Assembly: GCA_023388075.1 (NCBI GenBank)
Contig: JAEWGX010000112.1
Location: 9,510-73,509 of the forward strand
Length of the DNA: 64,000 nucleotides
Reading direction: 5' to 3'
Origin: Pseudomonadota bacterium
Lineage (GTDB): Bacteria; Pseudomonadota; Gammaproteobacteria; Burkholderiales; Burkholderiaceae_E
Under the pieces are notes generated by a model. It worked only from the letters and a program-made list of their open reading frames with translations, had not been told where the DNA came from and did not search any database. Position 1 is the first letter of the stretch. Each line of letters begins with the position of its first letter. Positions 52,878-61,910 of this stretch are shown piece by piece. The translations under genes and the position numbers were made by a program.

Positions 52878-53858
52878 ATGAACCGCCGATCGCAAGTCAA
52901 GACACTCCTGCGCATTGCCGCAGTCGCCCTCACCACCTGCGTGCCGACGTTCGCGGCCGCGTTCCCGGACCAGCCCGTCCGGTTCATCATGCCGTGGCCT
53001 CCCGGGGGCGGCAGTGACATCGCGATGCGGATGGTCGCGGAAGCGGCGTCTCAGAAGCTCGGGCAACCCATCGTCGTGGTCAATCGACCGGGCGCCGGCG
53101 GAACGATCGGCATCAGGGAGATCGCCGAAGCGAAACCGGACGGGTACACGGTAGGCATGCTCGGCTCGGGCGCGGTCGCGGCCCAGTACCTGAACGCGAA
53201 TGCCAACCCGATGTCCGATCTCCAGAACATCGCCCTGTTCGGGACGGAGCCGGCCGCTCTTGTCGCACGGGCCGACCAGCCGTTCAAGACGCTTGCCGAG
53301 TACGTGAAGGCGGCGCAGGCGGCGCCAGGGAAGATCCGCAACGGCAACGACCAGCCCGGCGGCGCGTCGTTCACGTTCATGGCGCTCTACGAGCGCCTCC
53401 TGAACGTGAAGTCACACAAGGTCGCCTACGGCGGCTATGCGCCAATGGTGACGGCTTTGCTTTCCGGAGAGGTCCAGACCGTTTCCATCGCGATACCCGA
53501 CGTCGCCGAGCACCACAAGGCCGGCAAGGTACGGATCCTCGGTGTCTCGGGCAGCAAGCGCCACTTCATGGTGCCTGACGTGCCGACCTTCCGCGAGCAG
53601 GGGTACGACGCCGTCGTCGGATCGTTCCGCACGATCGCCGGGCCAAAGGGCATTCCTGCCGATCGCCTGGCCATCCTGGAGAAGGCCTTCGTCGACGCGA
53701 TGAGCGATCCGGAGTTCATCGCCCGGGCACAGGCCCGCGGCTTCATCGTCGAGCCCGGCGGAGCCAAGGAAGCCCAGGCGATGTGCGATCTCCTGGACTC
53801 CCAGCTCTATCCGGCCCTCAAGGATGCGGGCCTGGTCAAGTTCCGCCAGCGCGACTGA
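52878..53858 (+). CDS. tctC: Bug/TctC-family solute-binding protein of the TctABC system
   Basis: A 326-residue periplasmic binding protein with a signal peptide (KTLLRIAAVALTTCVPTFAA) and Bug motifs FPDQPVRFIMPWPPGGGSDI and VVNRPGAGGTIGIREIAEA. Being directly downstream of tctBA, it is the dedicated binding protein, unlike the two orphan Bug genes in this region. Thirty-nine bases after tctA. Confidence 0.92.
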   Translation: MNRRSQVKTLLRIAAVALTTCVPTFAAAFPDQPVRFIMPWPPGGGSDIAMRMVAEAASQKLGQPIVVVNRPGAGGTIGIREIAEAKPDGYTVGMLGSGAVAAQYLNANANPMSDLQNIALFGTEPAALVARADQPFKTLAEYVKAAQAAPGKIRNGNDQPGGASFTFMALYERLLNVKSHKVAYGGYAPMVTALLSGEVQTVSIAIPDVAEHHKAGKVRILGVSGSKRHFMVPDVPTFREQGYDAVVGSFRTIAGPKGIPADRLAILEKAFVDAMSDPEFIARAQARGFIVEPGGAKEAQAMCDLLDSQLYPALKDAGLVKFRQRD

Positions 53859-53897
53859 GCACGTCAATCGCTTCGATGGGTACCGATCAGGAAAGCA

Positions 53898-55013
53898 ATG
53901 TCCAGTTCAAATAGAGAGATCAGGCGCGTTGCCATCATAGGCGCGGGCAACGGCGGATGCGCCGCGGCGGTCGACCTGACGCTGCGCGGATTCGAGGTGC
54001 GGCTCTACGGCCGCAGCCCGTCCACGCTCGCACCTTTTCAGGCGCGGGGCGGCATCGAGTACGAAGGCATCTACGGTGAAGGCCTCGTGCGTGTCGGGAC
54101 GATCACCAACGACGCGGCCGAGGCGGTTCGCGGCGCGGATGCCGTCATCGCGATGGCGCCGGCCCAGGCGCACGAGAACATCGCGGCGTTGCTGGCGCCG
54201 CACCTCGCGCCGGACCAGGTGCTGTTCGCCGCTCCGGGCCACACGTTGACGCTGATACCGAACACCTTGCGCTCGCGCGGGTGTGCCGACGCGTTGACGT
54301 GCGCCACCTCGACCCTGCCGTACATCTGCCGCAAGACGGCGGAGGGACGGGTACGGGTATCGCGTGCATCGGCGAAGCTGCGTTTCGCTGCCTTCCCGGC
54401 GACCCGCACCGCGGAGTTGGCGGAACGGCTCAGCCCGCTCTTCCCCGCGATCTTCCCGGTGCCCACCATCCTCGACACGCTGTTTCCGTACACGAACGCC
54501 ATCCACCATCCGCCCGCGCTTCTCTGCAACGTCGGGCGGGTCGAATCCACCGGTGGAGACTATTGCCACTACTACGAGGGCATCACACCGTCGGTGGGTG
54601 TCCTCATCGACCGGCTCGACGACGAGCGGCAGGCCATCGCCTCGGCATTCGGGTCCAGCGTGGACAAGATCTCCGAGCATTTCTTCCAGATGGGCTACAC
54701 GGACGAGAACGGTCGGGCCGGGGGCAATGCCTACTCCGTCTTCCACCACAGCGAGCCCAACCGTTGGATCAAGGCGCCGTCGTCGATCGACCACCGCTTC
54801 TTCAACGAGGACATCCCTTTCGGGCTGGTGCCGTTCTCCGAGCTCGCGCGGGTGGCGGGCGTGGCGAGCCCGGTCACCGATGCGATTGTCCTGCTGGCAA
54901 GCGCGATCACCGGCAAGCCGTACCGCGAGACCGGGCTGAACGTCGCGAAGATGGGGTTCGAAGGGCTCGACGCGGCTCAGGTGCGCCGGCTGGTGGAGCA
55001 AGGCCATGTCTGA
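53898..55013 (+). CDS. NAD(P)-dependent octopine/nopaline-type (opine) dehydrogenase family protein
   Basis: A 371-residue protein. The Rossmann motif VAIIGAGNGGCAAAVDLTLRG is at the N terminus; the C-terminal opine-dehydrogenase domain has NAIHHPPALLCNVGRVES with the catalytic His and the EGITPSVGVLIDRLDDER segment. Family enzymes interconvert an amino acid plus a 2-oxo acid with an N-(carboxyalkyl) amino acid; related forms oxidise other substrates. In this context oxidative breakdown is more likely than opine synthesis. It overlaps the next gene by eight bases. Confidence 0.85.
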   Translation: MSSSNREIRRVAIIGAGNGGCAAAVDLTLRGFEVRLYGRSPSTLAPFQARGGIEYEGIYGEGLVRVGTITNDAAEAVRGADAVIAMAPAQAHENIAALLAPHLAPDQVLFAAPGHTLTLIPNTLRSRGCADALTCATSTLPYICRKTAEGRVRVSRASAKLRFAAFPATRTAELAERLSPLFPAIFPVPTILDTLFPYTNAIHHPPALLCNVGRVESTGGDYCHYYEGITPSVGVLIDRLDDERQAIASAFGSSVDKISEHFFQMGYTDENGRAGGNAYSVFHHSEPNRWIKAPSSIDHRFFNEDIPFGLVPFSELARVAGVASPVTDAIVLLASAITGKPYRETGLNVAKMGFEGLDAAQVRRLVEQGHV

Positions 55014-56004
55014 GCCGATACCGTTCGGGGTCAGCTTCGACGGCTTCGTGCCGGTGCGGGAGGCGGTCGAGGTCGCGCGTAGAGCGGAGGCGGCCGGCGC
55101 CCGGTCGTTCTGGATCGCGGAGCATCTCGGCTATCGGGAGGCGTTCATCACGGCAACGGCGATCGCCCTCGCCACGGAGAAGGCTCGCCTGCTGCCGACC
55201 GCCATCAGCCCGTACCTGCGGCATCCGACGCCGATGGCCATGGCGCTCGCGAGCCTCGCCGAGCTCGTGCCCGATCGCGTCGGCATCGCCGTCGGTGTCG
55301 GCAATCCCATGTTCCTGCGGGAATCCGGCTTCGAGATCGAGAAGCCGGTCGATGCGACACGGGACTACGTCCGCGCGCTGCGCTCCCTGCTCTCGACGGA
55401 ACCGGTGCACCAGGAAGCGCGGACGTTCAAGCTCGCGGGGGCGCGCGTCACCTTCGATGCCGGTTCTCCCATCCCCATCTACATCGCGGCCACCGGCCCT
55501 CACATGCTGAAGCTGACCGGTCGCATTGCCGACGGAGTCGTGCTGTCCGCCGGGCTCTCCCCGGCCTACACCCGGCGGGTGCTGGAGCTTGCCGCCGAAG
55601 GGGCCCGGGCGGAGGGACGCGACCCGGCCGAGCTCGCGAAGTCCAGCTACATCTACTTCCTGGCCGGAGGCGACCGCGAAGCAGGGCGACGCAAGGTCCG
55701 GGAGAAGCTCGCCTTCCTCTTCCGCAACAAGGCGGTAGCCGAGAACATCCAGTCGAGCGGCCTGAACATCGACCACGAGGCGATCATGGCCGCCGTGTCG
55801 CGCCGGGACGTCGCGGCTGCCGCGGCACTGGTGCCGGACGAGGCGGTGGACGTGTTCACCATCACGGGCGATGCCGCCGCGTGTCGCCGCCGCGTGCGGG
55901 AGTACCGCGACGCGGGCCTCGACGAGCTGGTGCTCGCCCTCGTGGGGACGGCCGAGGACCGGATGCGAAGCCTCGGCGAGGTGCCGGGCATCATGGCTGA
56001 CTAA
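55006..56004 (+). CDS. LLM-class oxidoreductase, MER-like, probably F420-dependent
   Basis: A 332-residue bacterial luciferase-like (beta-alpha)8 protein. IPFGVSFDGFVPVREAVEVA, FWIAEHLGYREAF, SPYLRHPTPMAMALASLAEL and RVGIAVGVGNPMFLRESGFE resemble methylenetetrahydromethanopterin reductase and other F420-using members of the family. LLM proteins may use FMN instead; F420 use is inferred from subfamily flavour and the CofC-like gene 9 kb upstream. It overlaps the opine dehydrogenase gene by eight bases. Confidence 0.85.
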   Translation: MSEPIPFGVSFDGFVPVREAVEVARRAEAAGARSFWIAEHLGYREAFITATAIALATEKARLLPTAISPYLRHPTPMAMALASLAELVPDRVGIAVGVGNPMFLRESGFEIEKPVDATRDYVRALRSLLSTEPVHQEARTFKLAGARVTFDAGSPIPIYIAATGPHMLKLTGRIADGVVLSAGLSPAYTRRVLELAAEGARAEGRDPAELAKSSYIYFLAGGDREAGRRKVREKLAFLFRNKAVAENIQSSGLNIDHEAIMAAVSRRDVAAAAALVPDEAVDVFTITGDAAACRRRVREYRDAGLDELVLALVGTAEDRMRSLGEVPGIMAD

Positions 56005-56018
56005 CAGGTCGAGAAATC

Positions 56019-56867
56019 ATGCAGTACTTTGCCGTCAGAGATCTGGAGGAAGCGATCCGGATTCGCGCGCAGACCGGCTTCGCGGTGCTGGCCGGTGGAA
56101 CGGACCTCTATCCCGCCCTGGAGAACGGCCTCCGCATTCCAGGGGCGATAGACATCACCAACGTCGCGGCGCTGCGGGCGCCGATCCGGCGCACGGGTGA
56201 CCTGTGGACCATCCCCGCGCTCACCAGGTGGAGCGAGGTGGTGGGGGCGGACCTGCCGGCGCAGTTCGACGCACTCAAGCAGGCGGGTGTGGAAGTGGGT
56301 GGGCGGCAGATCCAGAACACCGGGACCGTGGGCGGCAATATCTGCAACGCTTCGCCCGCGGCCGACGGCGTCGCGGCCTTGCTCGCGCTCGATGCGACGG
56401 TCGTCCTGGAGGGCGCTGGCGGTCGACGCGAGATGCCGCTGGCCGAGTTCGTCCGTGGCAACCGCCGCACCGCGCTCCTGGCCGACGAGATCCTCACGGC
56501 TGTGCAGGTGCCGGCCGTGACCGGCCGGCACGCCTCGCTGTTCAGGAAGCTCGGCGCTCGCCGCTATCTGGTGATCTCGATCGCCATGGTGGCGGTCCTG
56601 GTCGAGTTGGACTCCAGGGGCGTGACGTGTCGAGGCGCGATCGCCGTCGGCGCCTGCGCAGACCGCGCCTTGCGGCTGCCCGCGGCGGAGGCGTCGCTCC
56701 TCGGACTCGACATGGAGGCGCTGGGCCGCTACGAGCTTCCCGACGGCGCGCTGGCACCGCTTTCGCCGATCGATGACGTGCGGGGAAGCGCCGCGTACCG
56801 ACGGCATGCCGTCAGGGTTCTCGTCGAGGAAGCGGTGAGGGCCATCCCGGAAAGGTTCCCGAAATGA
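56019..56867 (+). CDS. Molybdenum hydroxylase FAD subunit (CoxM type)
   Basis: A 282-residue FAD-binding subunit of the xanthine oxidase family. FAVLAGGTDLYPALENG and QNTGTVGGNICNASPAADG are the two FAD pyrophosphate loops. It passes electrons from the 2Fe-2S clusters to an acceptor. It overlaps the fused Fe-S/Mo subunit gene by four bases. Confidence 0.93.
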   Translation: MQYFAVRDLEEAIRIRAQTGFAVLAGGTDLYPALENGLRIPGAIDITNVAALRAPIRRTGDLWTIPALTRWSEVVGADLPAQFDALKQAGVEVGGRQIQNTGTVGGNICNASPAADGVAALLALDATVVLEGAGGRREMPLAEFVRGNRRTALLADEILTAVQVPAVTGRHASLFRKLGARRYLVISIAMVAVLVELDSRGVTCRGAIAVGACADRALRLPAAEASLLGLDMEALGRYELPDGALAPLSPIDDVRGSAAYRRHAVRVLVEEAVRAIPERFPK

Positions 56868-59623
56868 ACGACAAGATCAAGGGTACGCTGACAGTCAACG
56901 GGCGAGCCACCTCGGTGGACGCGCCGGGGGCCATGCGGCTTTCCGAAGTCCTGCGTGACGAGATCGGGCTGACCGGCACGAAGGTTGGCTGCAATGCCGG
57001 CGATTGTGGCGCCTGCACGGTCCTGCTCGACGGCAGGCAGGTATGCAGCTGCATCGTTCCCTTCGGCCAGGCGGTGGGCCGCGCGGTGCTTACCGTGGAG
57101 GGTCTCGAGCACGACCCCCGCCTGCACGCCCTGCAGGAACGGTTCATGGAAGCCGGCGCCGCGCAATGCGGAATCTGTACGCCGGGCATGCTGATGGCCG
57201 CCGCGGAGATGGCGCTCGATGGCGAGGCCGCGCCGAGCCGGGAGGAGATCCTGGACCGCCTCGGAGGCGTGCTCTGTCGTTGCACCGGCTACCTGAAGAT
57301 CGTCGAGGCGATCGAGGCATTCTTCCGCCAGGCCGGCGAATCTTCGGCGCCCTGCGAATCACGGGGCAGCGGCGGCGTGGGTGCCCGGCTGCCCAAGGTG
57401 GACGGCTGGCCGCGGGTGAGCGGCCGTGCCCGCTTCGGCGCCGACGTCGCCACCCGGGAGACACTCCGGGTCCGGGTTGTCCGGTCACCGCATGCGCACG
57501 CACGCTTCAAGCTCGGGGACTGCTCGGCGCTGCTCGAGAAGCACCCCGGCCTCCATGCCGTCCTGACGGCGCGCGATGTCCCCGGCAACAACGTGTTCAG
57601 CGTGTTCGCCCGCCTCAGGGACCAGCCGGTTTTCGCCGATGGCCACGTCCGCTATCGCGGCGAAGCCATCGCCGCGCTGGTCGGCGAGCGCGAAGCCATC
57701 GAGCGCGTCGACATCACGGCGCTGCCCCTCGAGTGGGAAGTGCTCGAGCCCGTCAGCGGCGTCGCGGCGGCGCTCGAGGAGTCGGCGGTTGCGCTGCATG
57801 CCGACCGCCCGGGCAATATCCTCATGCAGGGCCGGCAGGTGACCGGAGACGTCGCCAGGGAGGCGGGAAGCTTCGCCGTCAGCGGCAGCTTCGAGACGTC
57901 ATTCGTCGAGCACGCATACATCGAGCCCGAAGCCGGCTTTGCGCGTCGTGTCGGAGAGCGCATCGAGCTGCACGTCTCCACGCAGGCGCCCTACATGAAT
58001 CGCGACGAGATCGCCTGGGTCCTCGGGATCAAGGCGGAGCAGGTGCGCATCGTGCCCACGGCGGTGGGCGGCGGCTTCGGCGGCAAGATCGACATGTCGC
58101 TGCAGCCGATCATCGCAGTGGCCGCCTGGCAGACCGGCCAGCCGGTGACCTGCACCTATTCGCGTGGCGAGAGCATGCGCGCCACGACCAAGCGCCATCC
58201 CGCCAACGTGACGGCACGCCTGACCTGCGACGAAGCGGGCCGGCTGGCCAGCTACGAGTTCCACGCCGACTTCAATACAGGACCCTACGCCTCCTGCGGA
58301 CCGATCGTCGGCGATCGCGTGCCCATCCATGCCATGGGTCCGTACCGGGTCCCCGCGGTGCGATGCACCACACGCGCCGTGCATACCACCGACGCGATCG
58401 GCGGCGCGTTCCGGGGCTTCGGGGTGCCGCAGGCGGCCATCGCCCACGAGGCGCTGATGGACGAGCTGGCGGACCGCCTTGGCAGGGATCGCCTCGAGTT
58501 CCGCCTTCAGAATGCGCTCGTGCCCGGGGATCGCACCGCGACCGGCCAGAAGCTCGGCCCGAGCGTCGGCATGCGTGAATGCCTCGAGAAGCTGTCGCCC
58601 ATCTGGCATGCCGAGCGCCGGGGCGTCGACGCGTTCAATGCCGCCAACGCGACGCGCAAGCGGGGCGTCGGAGTCGCCTGCATGTGGTACGGCATCGGCA
58701 ACACCTCGCAACCGAATCCGTCCTCGATGCGGATCGGCGTCGACGCCGCCGGGCGGGTCACGCTGTTCAGCGGTGCCGTGGACATCGGGCAGGGCGCCAG
58801 CACCATCCTGACCCAGGTCTGCGCGCAGGCGCTGGGCAACGACCCCCGGGACATTACCCTGGTCGGCAGCGACACCGACCGCACCCTGGACGCCGGCAAG
58901 AGCTCGGCTTCCAGGCAGGCTTTCGTCTCCGGCAACGCGGTGGTCCGCGCTGCGGAAAACCTCAAGGACGAGCTGCGTCGCCTCGCGAACGCCTCGGCCC
59001 AGGCCCGGGTGATCTTCGCCCCGGGGGGAGTCCGGGTGGAAGAAGAGGGACGTCTCAGGGACGTCGCGCTGGGTCACTTGCCATCCGACGAGGAAGGCAT
59101 GGTCGTATCGGCGATCGGCCGTTACGACCCGCCGACCACCGACCTCGACGAGAGCGGCCAAGGCGTGCCCTACGCGACATACGCGTTCGGAGCCCAGATG
59201 GCGCTGGTCGAGGTCGACGTGACGCTGGGCACCGTGAAGGTGATCAAGGTATGGGCGGCCCATGACGTGGGCCGGGCGATCAATCCTACGCAGGTGGAGG
59301 GCCAGATCCACGGCGGCATAGCGCAAGGCATCGGGCTCGCGCTCATGGAGGAATACCTGCCAGGGCGAACCGAGAACCTGCACGACTATCTCATCCCCAC
59401 CTTCGGCGACATGCCGGAGATCGAGATCCTGCTCGTGGAAGCGGGCGAGCCCCTCGGTCCGTTCGGTGCGAAGGGCGTGGGCGAGCCCGCGTTGATCCCG
59501 ACGCCGCCTGCGATCCTCGGTGCGATCGAGCACGCGACGGGCAAGCGTCCCCGCAAGGTCCCGGTGACGCCGGCGCGGCTCTGGTCGCTGCTGCACCCCG
59601 AAGCGCCGGCCCGATCCGACTAG
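56864..59623 (+). CDS. Molybdenum hydroxylase, fused 2Fe-2S and molybdopterin subunits
   Basis: A 919-residue protein. Residues 1-155 carry two 2Fe-2S clusters: C43, C48, C51, C63 and C102, C105, C138, C140. From about 165 the molybdopterin domains follow, with GGGFGGKID, GGAFRGFGVPQ and the catalytic Glu at E874 in GAKGVGEPALI. CoxS and CoxL are usually separate; the chain resembles Desulfovibrio aldehyde oxidoreductase (MOP), but with a separate FAD subunit. The CO-dehydrogenase active-site loop is absent, so CO is not the substrate. Hydroxylation of an N-heterocycle or aldehyde is likely. Confidence 0.9.
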   Translation: MNDKIKGTLTVNGRATSVDAPGAMRLSEVLRDEIGLTGTKVGCNAGDCGACTVLLDGRQVCSCIVPFGQAVGRAVLTVEGLEHDPRLHALQERFMEAGAAQCGICTPGMLMAAAEMALDGEAAPSREEILDRLGGVLCRCTGYLKIVEAIEAFFRQAGESSAPCESRGSGGVGARLPKVDGWPRVSGRARFGADVATRETLRVRVVRSPHAHARFKLGDCSALLEKHPGLHAVLTARDVPGNNVFSVFARLRDQPVFADGHVRYRGEAIAALVGEREAIERVDITALPLEWEVLEPVSGVAAALEESAVALHADRPGNILMQGRQVTGDVAREAGSFAVSGSFETSFVEHAYIEPEAGFARRVGERIELHVSTQAPYMNRDEIAWVLGIKAEQVRIVPTAVGGGFGGKIDMSLQPIIAVAAWQTGQPVTCTYSRGESMRATTKRHPANVTARLTCDEAGRLASYEFHADFNTGPYASCGPIVGDRVPIHAMGPYRVPAVRCTTRAVHTTDAIGGAFRGFGVPQAAIAHEALMDELADRLGRDRLEFRLQNALVPGDRTATGQKLGPSVGMRECLEKLSPIWHAERRGVDAFNAANATRKRGVGVACMWYGIGNTSQPNPSSMRIGVDAAGRVTLFSGAVDIGQGASTILTQVCAQALGNDPRDITLVGSDTDRTLDAGKSSASRQAFVSGNAVVRAAENLKDELRRLANASAQARVIFAPGGVRVEEEGRLRDVALGHLPSDEEGMVVSAIGRYDPPTTDLDESGQGVPYATYAFGAQMALVEVDVTLGTVKVIKVWAAHDVGRAINPTQVEGQIHGGIAQGIGLALMEEYLPGRTENLHDYLIPTFGDMPEIEILLVEAGEPLGPFGAKGVGEPALIPTPPAILGAIEHATGKRPRKVPVTPARLWSLLHPEAPARSD

Positions 59624-59668
59624 TCTGTTTCCGACCGTAACTCATAGGCCATGACGAGGGAGTAGAAA

Positions 59669-60634
59669 ATGAAGTTGGCTCTGAAAGTACTGCTGGCGGC
59701 GCTCGCATTGAACCTGTCCGGGTTCGCGCACGCGCAGACCTATCCGGACAAGCCGATACGCCTGGTTGTCTCATACCCCCCCGGCGGGAGCACCGACATC
59801 GTCGGCCGCGCCGTGGCGGCCAAGCTCGCCGACGTGCTCAAGGCCCCGGTGATCGTCGAGAACCGCGCGGGAGCGAGCGGAACGATCGGCGTCGCGCACG
59901 TGGCGAAGTCGGCGCCCGATGGCTACACGCTCCTGCTCGTCGCGGGCGCGCATGCGGTGGCCGAGAACATCTATCCGAGCCGCGGCTATGACCTGGCCAA
60001 GGACTTCGACGGCATCAGCCTCGCTGCAAGAAGCGGGTATCTGATGGTGTTGAATCCATCGCTCGCCGCCAACTCGGTGCAGGACGTCATCGCGCTGGCC
60101 AAGAAGAAGCCGGGCGAGCTCAACTACGCGTCCACCGGGACGGGCGGGACGCCTCACCTCGCCGCCGAGCTCTTCGCCTCGTTGACGGGCACGAAGATGA
60201 CCGCCATCCAGTACAAGGGCGACGCACCTGCCATCAACGACCTGATCGGCGGCAGCGTGGACCTGGCTTTCCTCGGCATCTCCTCCGTGTCGGCGCACGT
60301 GAGCTCCGGCAGGCTGAAGGCGCTTGCCGTGACCACCGCGCAGCGCACGTCGGTGATGCCCGAGCTGCCGACCCTCATGGAGGCCGGCGTGGAAGGCTAC
60401 GACTTCGGCACCTGGTGGGGGATCCTCACGCCGCGCGGCACGCCACGCCCGATCGTGGAGCAGCTTGCCAAGGCCATGCAGCAGGTCGTCACCTTCGACG
60501 ATCTCAAGGAGCGCTTCACCGGCCTCGGCCTCGACGCGGCCGCGAGCGGACCCGACGAGTTCGGTGACTACGTCGCGTCGGAGATCACGAAGTACCGGAA
60601 GATCATCCAGGACGCCGGGATCAAGCTGCAGTAG
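59669..60634 (+). CDS. Bug/TctC-family solute-binding protein
   Basis: A 321-residue binding protein with a signal peptide (KLALKVLLAALALNLSGFAHA) and Bug motifs YPDKPIRLVVSYPPGGSTDI and VIVENRAGASGTIGVAHVA. It has no adjacent permease and could share TctAB or act in sensing. It ends the plus-strand catabolic run, 45 bases after the Mo hydroxylase gene, and converges on the CoA-transferase gene. Confidence 0.92.
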   Translation: MKLALKVLLAALALNLSGFAHAQTYPDKPIRLVVSYPPGGSTDIVGRAVAAKLADVLKAPVIVENRAGASGTIGVAHVAKSAPDGYTLLLVAGAHAVAENIYPSRGYDLAKDFDGISLAARSGYLMVLNPSLAANSVQDVIALAKKKPGELNYASTGTGGTPHLAAELFASLTGTKMTAIQYKGDAPAINDLIGGSVDLAFLGISSVSAHVSSGRLKALAVTTAQRTSVMPELPTLMEAGVEGYDFGTWWGILTPRGTPRPIVEQLAKAMQQVVTFDDLKERFTGLGLDAAASGPDEFGDYVASEITKYRKIIQDAGIKLQ

Positions 60635-60676
60635 GCGAAGCGGGACGGAAGGAGCGGCCCCGCCCCCGGCGGACCC

Positions 60677-61879
60677 CTACTGCACCGTCCCCGCCGAGCG
60701 CAACGCGGCGATCCGATCGGGCGACAGCCCCAGCTCGCGCAGCACCACGTCGGTATCCTGTCCCAGGGTTGGCGCCGCGTGGCGGATCGATCCCGGGGTG
60801 CGCGAGAACTTCGTTGGAATGCCAAGCATCGGCATCCGGCCGAGGACGGGATGGTCGATTTCCTCGACCATCCCGCGCGCGCGATAGTGCGGATCGGCCA
60901 TCGCCTGGGCAAAATCGTTGATCGGCCCGCAGGGCACGCCGCTCTGCTCGCAGCGGGCGATCCACGTCGCCGCGTCCGCCGCGGCGAACTCGACCTCGAG
61001 CAACGCTTCGAGCGCCTCCACGTTGGCGCGTCGATCGGAGTTGGTCCTGAAGCGCGGGTCCTCCAGCAGGTCCTTGCGGGCGAGCACGTCCGTGCAGAGC
61101 CGCTCCCAGGTGCGCTGGTTGGCCGCGCCGATGACGATGTAGCCGTCGCCGGTGCGGAAAGCCTGGTACGGCGCCGAAACGCGGTGCCGGCTGCCGGTGG
61201 CCTGGGGAATGGTGCCGTCGGCAAAGTAGGCGGCGGCCTCCCAGACGAACCACGGCAGGCCGCATTCGGCCAGTGCAAGGTCGATGTGCTGGCCTTCGCC
61301 GGTGGCGAGCTGGTGGATGCGGGCAGCGAGGATGGCGTAGACCGCGGTGATGCCCGCCCCCACGTCGTAGATCGCGATGCCTGCCTTCAGCGGACGCCCT
61401 CCGGGCTCGCCGGTCATGCTCATCATCCCCGCCATTCCCTGGGCGACCAGGTCGAAACCGCCCTTGTGCGCCAGCGGGCCCGTCTGGCCGTAGGCGGAGA
61501 TGGAGCAGTAGATCAGGCGCGGATTGATGCTGCTGAGCGTCTCGTAGTCCGCGCCAAGGGTCTTCGTGACGCCGACGCGGAAGTTCTCCACCACGACGTC
61601 GCACCGGCGGGCCAGCTCGTGCAGCAGCTCCTGGCCCCGCGGATCCTTCAGGTTGAGCGCGATGCCGCGCTTGTTCCGGTTGATGTGCGCGAAGCACGAG
61701 GACTCGCCGTCCACGAAGGGACCCATCTGCCGCGAGTCGTCCCCGCCGCCGGTCTTCTCGACCTTGATCACCTCGGCGCCGAGGTCCGCCAGCACCATGG
61801 TGCAGTAGGGACCGGCCATGATCTGGGAAAGGTCCAATACCTGGAGGCCCGCCAGCGGCCCCGTCTTGCTCTGAGTCAT
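60677..61879 (-). CDS. CaiB/BaiF family (class III) CoA-transferase
   Basis: A 400-residue family III CoA-transferase. LAGLQVLDLSQIMAGPYCTM, VIKVEKTGGGDDSR, the CSISAYGQTGP turn and IDLALAECGLPW, with the acidic residue region that forms the acyl intermediate, are present. It moves CoA between an acyl donor and an organic acid, probably activating the acid from the pathway. Thirty-one bases downstream of the acetoacetyl-CoA synthetase on the same strand. Confidence 0.9.
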   Translation of the reverse strand: MTQSKTGPLAGLQVLDLSQIMAGPYCTMVLADLGAEVIKVEKTGGGDDSRQMGPFVDGESSCFAHINRNKRGIALNLKDPRGQELLHELARRCDVVVENFRVGVTKTLGADYETLSSINPRLIYCSISAYGQTGPLAHKGGFDLVAQGMAGMMSMTGEPGGRPLKAGIAIYDVGAGITAVYAILAARIHQLATGEGQHIDLALAECGLPWFVWEAAAYFADGTIPQATGSRHRVSAPYQAFRTGDGYIVIGAANQRTWERLCTDVLARKDLLEDPRFRTNSDRRANVEALEALLEVEFAAADAATWIARCEQSGVPCGPINDFAQAMADPHYRARGMVEEIDHPVLGRMPMLGIPTKFSRTPGSIRHAAPTLGQDTDVVLRELGLSPDRIAALRSAGTVQ

Positions 61880-61910
61880 GGGTCACCCATCGGAAACGAT
61901 CCGCGCCTGT

